In this document: positions 59,073 through 64,000 of the stretch, piece by piece
Position numbering within the stretch: position 1 is the stretch's first letter
Layout of the letters: every line of letters begins with the position of its first letter
Assembly: GCF_041051975.1 (NCBI RefSeq)
Contig: NZ_CP163435.1
Coordinates: forward strand, 9,020,501 to 9,084,500
Source of the DNA: Streptomyces sp. R21
Lineage (GTDB): Bacteria; Actinomycetota; Actinomycetes; Streptomycetales; Streptomycetaceae
DNA: 64,000 nt
Direction: 5' to 3'
Program-made: the position numbers and the translations under genes
Notes under the pieces: generated by a model
The model's database searches: none
The model's input: only the letters and a program-made list of their open reading frames with translations
Told to the model about the DNA's origin: nothing

Positions 59073-59987
59073 GTGGCGCTCAACATCCCACGGCGCGCCG
59101 GTCGGCGGCGTCTGCGGCGGTTCACCCGCCGCGACGTCGTCGTCCTCGGCGTGCTCCTCGGCCTGCCCGTCCTGCTGGACATCGTCATCATCTGGGGCCC
59201 GACGCTGGCCTCCATCGGGCTGTCCTTCACCGCCTGGGACGGTGTCGGCGACGTCCACTGGGTCGGCGGCGACAACTACAAGAACCTCGTCGAGAACTAC
59301 CCGGCGTTCTGGCCGGCCGTCCGCCACAACATCCTGTGGATGCTCTTCCTCGGCCTGGTCGCCACCCCGTTCGGGCTGTTCCTCGCGGTGCTCATCGACC
59401 GTGGCGTGCGCTTCAGCCGCTTCTACCAGTCCGTCATCTACATGCCGGTCGTGCTCTCGCTCGCCATCGTCGGCTTCATCGCGCAGCTGATCCTCGGCAC
59501 TGACCAGGGCGTGGTCAACACCATCCTCAACAACGACGAAAACCCGATCGACTGGCTCGGCGACTCGCACCTCAACCTGTGGATGATCATGCTCGCGGCG
59601 GGCTGGCGACATGTCGGCTACGTCATGATCCTCTACCTGGCCGGCCTCAAGTCCGTCGATCCCCAGCTCAAGGAGGCGGCCGCCATCGACGGCGCGAACG
59701 AGCGGCAGACCTTCTTCCGCGTCGTCTTCCCGACCCTGCGCCCGGTCAACGTCATCGTCGGCGTGATCACTGTCATCGAGGCACTGCGCGCCTTCGACAT
59801 CGTCTACGCGGTCAACAAGGGCCGCAACGGCCTGGAACTGCTCTCCGTACTGATCACCGACAACATCATCGGGGAGGCCAGCCGTATCGGATTCGGCTCC
59901 GCCATCGCGGTCGTCCTGCTCACCGTCTCCCTGGGGTTCATCGTGACGTTCCTGGTCCAAGAACTGCGAGGTGCCCGCGACCGATGA
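59073..59987 (+). CDS. Sugar ABC transporter permease (MalF-like)
   Basis: A 304-residue permease with six membrane segments. The EAA loop is YLAGLKSVDPQLKEAAAIDG then ANERQTFFRVVFPTLRPVN, which docks on the ATPase. The start is the GTG at 59073, 19 bases after the binding-protein stop, and its own stop overlaps the next ATG. It forms the channel with the MalG-like subunit. The ATPase is expected to be a shared MsiK-type subunit encoded elsewhere. Confidence 0.94.
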   Translation: MALNIPRRAGRRRLRRFTRRDVVVLGVLLGLPVLLDIVIIWGPTLASIGLSFTAWDGVGDVHWVGGDNYKNLVENYPAFWPAVRHNILWMLFLGLVATPFGLFLAVLIDRGVRFSRFYQSVIYMPVVLSLAIVGFIAQLILGTDQGVVNTILNNDENPIDWLGDSHLNLWMIMLAAGWRHVGYVMILYLAGLKSVDPQLKEAAAIDGANERQTFFRVVFPTLRPVNVIVGVITVIEALRAFDIVYAVNKGRNGLELLSVLITDNIIGEASRIGFGSAIAVVLLTVSLGFIVTFLVQELRGARDR

Positions 59988-60907
59988 CCGGGGACCTCCG
60001 CACCAGCGCGCCCACCCGTCCGGCCGCCGCACCCCGCCAGGCCCCCAAGTCCCCTGCACGCCGCGGCCGTTGGGGCGTGCACATCTTCCTGGCGGGCGTG
60101 TCGCTCGCCTTCCTCGCACCACTCCTGCTCGCCGTCTACGCCTCCTTGCGTCCGTACGAGGAGACGGCGCAGGACGGCTACTTCTCCTTCCCCAAGCACC
60201 TGTCCTTCGAGTACTACCGCCGTGCCTACACCGAATCCGGCATGGGCAAGTACTTCACCAACACCCTGCTCATCGCCGTCCCCGGCGTGCTGGTGACCCT
60301 CTTCCTCGCCTCGTTCGTCGCCTTCGCCGTCTCCCGGCTGAAGCTGCGCGGCGGCCTGGTCCTGCTGATGTTCTTCACCGCCGGAAACCTGCTGCCCCAA
60401 CAGGTCATCGTCACCCCGCTGTACGTCCTGTTCAACAGGATCCCGCTGCCCTGGTGGATGTCCGACTCGCTGACGATGTACGACTCCTACTGGGCCGTGA
60501 TCATCGTCAACGTCGGCTTCCAGATGGGCTTCTGCGTCTTCGTCCTCGCCAACTTCATGCGGACGCTGCCCCAGGAGATCCTGGAGGCCGCGATCGTCGA
60601 CGGCGCCGGTGTGTGGACCCAGTTCTGGCGCATCACCCTCCCGCTGTGCCGCCCCGCCCTCGCGGCCCTCGGAACCCTCGAATTCACCTGGATCTACAAC
60701 GACTTCCTCTGGGCCCTGATCTTCATCTCCAACCCCGACAAACTCCCGGTCACCTCGTCCCTGAACAACCTGCGGGGCCAGTTCTTCACCGACTACAACC
60801 TGCTCGCCGCGGGCTCGGTCCTGGTCGCCCTGCCCACGATCCTCGTCTTCCTGCTGCTGCAACGGCACTTCATCGCCGGGCTGACGCTGGGGTCGACGAA
60901 GGGTTAG
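59984..60907 (+). CDS. Sugar ABC transporter permease (MalG-like)
   Basis: A 307-residue permease with six membrane segments. The cytoplasmic loop LANFMRTLPQEILEAAIVDG then AGVWTQFWRITLPLCRPALA is the EAA motif, and the C-terminus FIAGLTLGSTKG is typical of MalG-type subunits. The ATG overlaps the preceding stop (ATGA), so the two permeases are made in equal amounts. It is the last gene of the three-gene importer operon. Confidence 0.94.
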   Translation: MTGDLRTSAPTRPAAAPRQAPKSPARRGRWGVHIFLAGVSLAFLAPLLLAVYASLRPYEETAQDGYFSFPKHLSFEYYRRAYTESGMGKYFTNTLLIAVPGVLVTLFLASFVAFAVSRLKLRGGLVLLMFFTAGNLLPQQVIVTPLYVLFNRIPLPWWMSDSLTMYDSYWAVIIVNVGFQMGFCVFVLANFMRTLPQEILEAAIVDGAGVWTQFWRITLPLCRPALAALGTLEFTWIYNDFLWALIFISNPDKLPVTSSLNNLRGQFFTDYNLLAAGSVLVALPTILVFLLLQRHFIAGLTLGSTKG

Positions 60908-60963
60908 CCACCATCGTGCCGTGGAGCCACTGCCCTGCGGCGAGCGGGTCGTAGCCGCGCGGC

Positions 60964-61476
60964 TCAGCCGTGGTAGGTGATGTACCCGTTGCCGTCGGAG
61001 TCGTTGGCGCTCGCGGTGTACTTGTGGGTGTCGGCGTGGCTGCCGTTCGACTTGTACAGGTAGATGGTGTCCCCGCCGTTGTTCCACATGAAGTTGCAGT
61101 TCTGGCGGTACACGACGTTGTTCGCGTCGGAGTCGGTGCCGTGGCCGCCGCGGAGTTTCACGTAGTCGCCGGGCTGGAGGTAGTGGTTGGAGGGGAAGGT
61201 GAAGGTGTTGCCGGAGGCGCTGGCGTCCTTGACCTTGTAGCCCTTGAGGTTGACGGTCGTCGAGGACGAGTAGTTCTTGATCGTGAGGTACTCCTGCTTG
61301 GAGTTGCCGGTGGTGCAGTTGTTGGAGTCGCTGCCGGGCGCGTTGTACTGGATGCCGCGGATCTTGAGTGCCGAGGTGTACTCGGTGGCCTCGGCCGGTA
61401 CGGCGAGGACGACGGTGAGTGCGGCGGTGAGCGCGGTGGCCGTGACGGCCCCGGCCGTCGTGAAGCGCTGACGCAT
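60964..61476 (-). CDS. Secreted lamin-tail domain protein
   Basis: A 170-residue exported protein: signal peptide (MRQRFTTAGAVTATALTAAL then TVVLAVPAEA) and one lamin-tail domain. ALKIRGIQYNAPGSDSNNCT, EYLTIKNYSSSTTVNLKGYK, GNTFTFPSNHYLQPGDYVKL and NFMWNNGGDTIYLYKSNGS are the usual Ig-fold strands. Two Cys (NNCTT and RQNCNF) may form a disulfide. Such proteins occur alone or attached to exported nucleases; the role here is unknown. It is convergent with the sugar importer. Confidence 0.9.
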   Translation of the reverse strand: MRQRFTTAGAVTATALTAALTVVLAVPAEATEYTSALKIRGIQYNAPGSDSNNCTTGNSKQEYLTIKNYSSSTTVNLKGYKVKDASASGNTFTFPSNHYLQPGDYVKLRGGHGTDSDANNVVYRQNCNFMWNNGGDTIYLYKSNGSHADTHKYTASANDSDGNGYITYHG

Positions 61477-61596
61477 GGGACGTACCCCCCTGGTAGTGCC
61501 CTGGTGAAGCGACAGAGCGTACAGACGCCAGGGGTGCCCGGTGGCGGTCTTGCGGATTCATCCGACACGGCCCACTGACTGCTGATATGTGCCGCC

Positions 61597-61630
61597 CGTG
61601 GGCCCTGAAGCTTGAGGTGCAGGGCCCGCG
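61597..61630. terminator. Probable terminator of the DUF1206 gene
   Basis: GGGCCCTG (61600-61607) and CAGGGCCC (61620-61627) pair around a 12-base loop, with two further outer pairs after one mismatch. It lies 27 bases after the minus-strand DUF1206 stop. Confidence 0.5.
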
Positions 61631-61656
61631 TTCCGGTTCGGACCCTGCGTTCCCCT

Positions 61657-62490
61657 TCAGACCTTGCGCCAGCGCGCCATCGCGAACGAGAACACGCCGA
61701 ACAGGACGAGACCCGTCGCCACACAGACCAGCAGCCAGGGGCCCGCCGGGGTGTCGGCGAAGGAGCGGAGGGTGTCGTCCATGCCCTTCGCCTTGTCCGG
61801 CTCGTACTCGACGGCCGCCCGGATCGCGAAGGCCCCGGCCGCGACGAACACCAGCCCGCGGGCCACGCCTCCGGCCACGCTCGTCGTGTCGACCAGGCGC
61901 CGTACGGACCGCGACATCTCACCGAGTTTGAGCTCGCGCCGGTAGCGGCGCAGCACCGCCCGGGCGCCGATCCACCCGCCCGCCACGACGATGGCCGCCC
62001 CGGCCGCGCCGACGAGCCACTGACCGGCCGGCAGGTCGAGGGCCTCGGCCGTCACATCGCGCGACTGCTTGTCGCTCGAACTCGCGCCGCCCGAGCCCGC
62101 CGCGAACGACAGCACCGAGTAGGCCACGAACGTGTAGAAGACACAGCGTGCGAGCGCCGCCAGCCGCTTCTTCACGCTGCGGCCGTCCTGCCCCACCGAG
62201 CCGAAGAGCGCCTCGGACAGCCGCCACAGCGCCATGCCGACGAGCCCCACGCCCAGCGCCCACAGCAGGACGGCCCCGAACGGCTTCCCGGAGAGCTCGT
62301 CCAGGGCCCCACTGCGGTCGGCCTGTTTCCCGCCGTCGCCGAAAGCGATCTGCAGGGCCAGCACGCCGACCAGCAGATAGATGACCCCCCGGGCGGTAAG
62401 GCCGGCCCTGGCCGCACCCCTCGTCAAGGAACCCCGTGCCGTCCGTCGGCCACCGATCGGGCCGCTGCGGGTCACCGCGGTCGTATTCAT
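61657..62490 (-). CDS. DUF1206 family membrane protein
   Basis: A 277-residue protein with six hydrophobic segments arranged as three pairs, the three-fold repeat of DUF1206. Repeat starts are ARAGLTARGVIYLLVGVLAL, ALARCVFYTFVAYSVLSFAA and GGVARGLVFVAAGAFAIRAA, each with R-G-(hydrophobic) at the membrane entry. GGGAGG lies before the ATG at 62490. Members are widespread in actinobacteria; function unknown. It forms a short unit with no evident partner. Confidence 0.92.
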   Translation of the reverse strand: MNTTAVTRSGPIGGRRTARGSLTRGAARAGLTARGVIYLLVGVLALQIAFGDGGKQADRSGALDELSGKPFGAVLLWALGVGLVGMALWRLSEALFGSVGQDGRSVKKRLAALARCVFYTFVAYSVLSFAAGSGGASSSDKQSRDVTAEALDLPAGQWLVGAAGAAIVVAGGWIGARAVLRRYRRELKLGEMSRSVRRLVDTTSVAGGVARGLVFVAAGAFAIRAAVEYEPDKAKGMDDTLRSFADTPAGPWLLVCVATGLVLFGVFSFAMARWRKV

Positions 62491-62551
62491 CGAACCTCCC
62501 GCATGCCGGTTGCCCCGGCATGCGGGAATCACACGGGCGTGGCGCCGGCGG

Positions 62552-63247
62552 TCAGGGGGTGAAGACCTCCTCAAGGCTGTCGATCGCCCCGTCCTTGCCG
62601 AGGTGGTACTTGAAGACCAGCCCGGAGTCGGGGTGCGCCTCCAGCCAGTCGAGGAACTCCTGCACGCCGATGCGCTGGTTCTCGCTGCTCTCCACGACGG
62701 GGTTGGTCGCGGTGACGTACGCCGCCTGGTCCATCGGGAGGTACGTCTCCTTGCCCACGGTCTCGAACGGGGCACCGTCGGAATCCCCCGTGCCGCAGCC
62801 CCAGTTGCCGTACTTGACGATGAGGCTCAGGGAGCCCCCTTCAGGGGTGTAGCGGTAGACCGCGATCTCGTCGGGGGAGATGGGCATCTTGTGATCGCAG
62901 CCGTCGCCCGTGCCGCCGCTGCCCGCAGGGGTCGTCGTGGGGGAGGCGGTCGGCGTCGACGCGGAGGTCTTGGCCCCGGGGGCCTTGGTGCCGCCGGCCG
63001 TGCCGCTGCCCGTTCCGGTGGACGTCTTCGAGGCGGGCTGTGCGCTCGCCGCGCCCGATCCGTCGTCGGTCCTGCCGCCCGGTGCGGTGGTCCGCGTCGC
63101 GCTCGGGTCGGCGTCGGCGGCCGCGCCGCCCGTGGAGCCGCCGCCGGAGCAGCCGGTGAGGGCCAGTGCCCCCGCCGCGCACAGGCTCAGCACGGCTCCC
63201 CGGACGGCGCTCGGTCTGCGGCGGTTCGTCCCGGTGGTCAGCGTCAT
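62552..63247 (-). CDS. Lipoprotein with Ser/Thr/Gly-rich linker
   Basis: A 231-residue lipoprotein with lipobox ALTGC at about residue 33. A low-complexity linker of Thr, Ala, Gly, Ser and Pro covers residues 34-113. The C-terminal globular part (about 115 residues) begins GDGCDHKMPISPDEIAVYRY and includes LSLIVKYGNWGCGTGDSDGA and QEFLDWLEAHPDSGLVFKYH. The two Cys in DGCDH and WGCGT may pair. I do not recognise the fold. It lies 61 bases upstream of the DUF1206 gene on the same strand, so the two may be one unit. Confidence 0.82.
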   Translation of the reverse strand: MTLTTGTNRRRPSAVRGAVLSLCAAGALALTGCSGGGSTGGAAADADPSATRTTAPGGRTDDGSGAASAQPASKTSTGTGSGTAGGTKAPGAKTSASTPTASPTTTPAGSGGTGDGCDHKMPISPDEIAVYRYTPEGGSLSLIVKYGNWGCGTGDSDGAPFETVGKETYLPMDQAAYVTATNPVVESSENQRIGVQEFLDWLEAHPDSGLVFKYHLGKDGAIDSLEEVFTP

Positions 63248-63478
63248 GATGTGTCCCCCTCTGTCACAGGACCCGTGTCGGCATGATCGGGTCGGCAGGA
63301 AGGACGATATTCAGCCACCCGCAGTTTCACGATTTCGCCGGAGATCGAGGGAGACCTACGGCGTCGGTGCCGGGCGGCGTCCGGGGCCGCGTGGAGGTGC
63401 CCGGCCCACCCGGGACCCATCGGAGACCCGCCCGAGCCCCACCCGTGACCCATCGCCGGATGCGCAGTTGAATCGGGC

Positions 63479-63673
63479 ATGAAGAAGCGAAGCATGCTTG
63501 CCGTTGCGTCCCTCGCCGCCGGATTCGTCGTCGCGGCGATCACACCGTCCCACGGCGCCGACAGCGACGTATTCGACGATCTGAACGTGAACGACACCCT
63601 CAGCACCCTCGACCACACCGTCAGCAGCGACAGCCTCGCCATGGACGAGAAGGCGTTGGGCCAGAACGACTGA
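63479..63673 (+). CDS. Small secreted peptide
   Basis: A 64-residue protein: signal peptide MKKRSMLAVASLAAGFVVAA then ITPSHG and a mature part of about 38 acidic residues (DSDVFDDLNVNDTLSTLDHT onward) without cysteine. It is probably a small exported or wall-associated peptide. The ATG has weak ribosome-site support. I do not recognise the family; it resembles short Streptomyces secreted peptides of unknown role. A strong hairpin follows at 63722-63756. Confidence 0.65.
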   Translation: MKKRSMLAVASLAAGFVVAAITPSHGADSDVFDDLNVNDTLSTLDHTVSSDSLAMDEKALGQND

Positions 63674-63721
63674 CGGACCAGGGCGACGGACGGGCCGGCC
63701 CGACCGGCGAGCCCGCTTCAT

Positions 63722-63756
63722 GGCGCCGGTGCCCCTCCGGGAGGGGCACCGGCGCC
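63722..63756. terminator. 35-base hairpin terminator
   Basis: GGCGCCGGTGCCCCTCC (63722-63738) and its complement (63740-63756) leave only one unpaired base, so a few inner pairs must open to make a loop. It lies between the small peptide and the ATPase gene. Confidence 0.85.
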
Positions 63757-63855
63757 GCTGCGTTCCGGTCCCGGGAAGGGGCCCTCAACTGGGCCTGGTT
63801 TCCGTGGCAGGGTGGAGCGGGCAAGCCTCAGGGGGCCAACAGAAGAGGGGGAACC

Positions 63856-64000
63856 GTGATCGTCTGGGTCAACGGTGCGTTCGGTGCGGGGAAGACCACC
63901 ACCGCACGGGAACTGATCGACCTGATCCCGAACAGCACGCTCTTCGACCCCGAGGTCATCGGCGGCGGACTCGCACAGCTGCTGCCGCCCAAGCGCCTCG
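63856..64000 (+). CDS. P-loop ATPase (AAA/kinase-like), 5' part
   Basis: A GTG start with GAGGGGGAA upstream opens an incomplete frame that runs off the window. It reads VIVWVNGAFGAGKTTTAREL, with a Walker A motif GAFGAGKTT, then IDLIPNSTLFDPEVIGGGLA. This is typical of small actinobacterial P-loop proteins related to shikimate kinase, adenylylsulfate kinase or tunicamycin-resistance ATPases. The rest is missing, so the exact function cannot be given. Confidence 0.85.
   Translation, partial: MIVWVNGAFGAGKTTTARELIDLIPNSTLFDPEVIGGGLAQLLPPKRL

Overview
The window is chromosomal DNA of a Streptomyces or a very close relative. The evidence is the very high GC content with G or C at nearly every third codon position, frequent GTG starts, abundant TetR, MarR, ArsR, LacI and LysR regulators, many secreted or lipidated proteins with twin-arginine or lipobox signals, and families typical of the genus (TerD, DUF6421, DUF6986, DUF5134, DUF6214, a PASTA-less membrane Ser/Thr kinase). 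I see no rRNA, tRNA, CRISPR array, prophage or insertion sequence. Gene order and base composition look like ordinary chromosome rather than a transferred island.

Layout. 1-7.3 kb: the end of an MgtA-type magnesium P-type ATPase, a TatA paralogue, TerD, a secreted histidine acid phosphatase, a TetR/reductase divergent pair, and a permease plus YcgQ-like pair that are probably translationally coupled. 7.4-15 kb: an old-yellow-enzyme reductase divergent from an ArsR regulator with two operator palindromes, an NCS2 nucleobase permease, an FprA-type ferredoxin-NADP reductase, a DUF6214 protein, and a DUF305 lipoprotein divergent from an LVIVD-repeat secreted protein. 15-24 kb: TetR regulators, an NmrA-like reductase, small iron-sulfur and DUF2630 proteins, HAD and PAP2 phosphatases, an M56 metallopeptidase, and a FUSC-type exporter co-transcribed with its MarR regulator. 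24-34 kb: two giant carbohydrate-active proteins (a clan-A hydrolase with three C-terminal carbohydrate-binding modules, and a protein with two GH43 catalytic domains) flank an SDR/LysR pair. 34-38 kb: two VOC proteins, GNAT, a glycerophosphodiesterase and an HSL-type esterase.

38-43 kb holds a compact run of DUF6421, SDR, PLP-lyase, transglutaminase-like and B3/4 genes whose joint function I do not know; it is the best candidate for an undescribed pathway. 43-48 kb: PlsC, a DUF4395/thioredoxin divergent pair, a flavin reductase preceded by a 26-codon leader peptide of the cysteine-rich actinobacterial type, and EtfBA. 48-53 kb: an exported EEP-family phosphatase or nuclease, a DUF6986 aldolase-like enzyme, and a transmembrane protein kinase with an extracellular cysteine-containing domain.

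53-61 kb is a sugar-uptake locus: LacI regulator with a perfect operator, ROK kinase, small secreted protein, GH27 alpha-galactosidase, and a divergent ABC importer (binding lipoprotein plus two permeases, no ATPase gene, as is usual in Streptomyces where a shared MsiK serves many importers). The last 3 kb carry a lamin-tail protein, a DUF1206 membrane protein, a lipoprotein and the start of a P-loop ATPase.

Regulatory DNA is unusually legible. Many divergent or regulator genes have clear palindromes, and three transcripts (16.77, 21.69 and 41.65 kb) appear to start at or within a base or two of the start codon, that is, to be leaderless.
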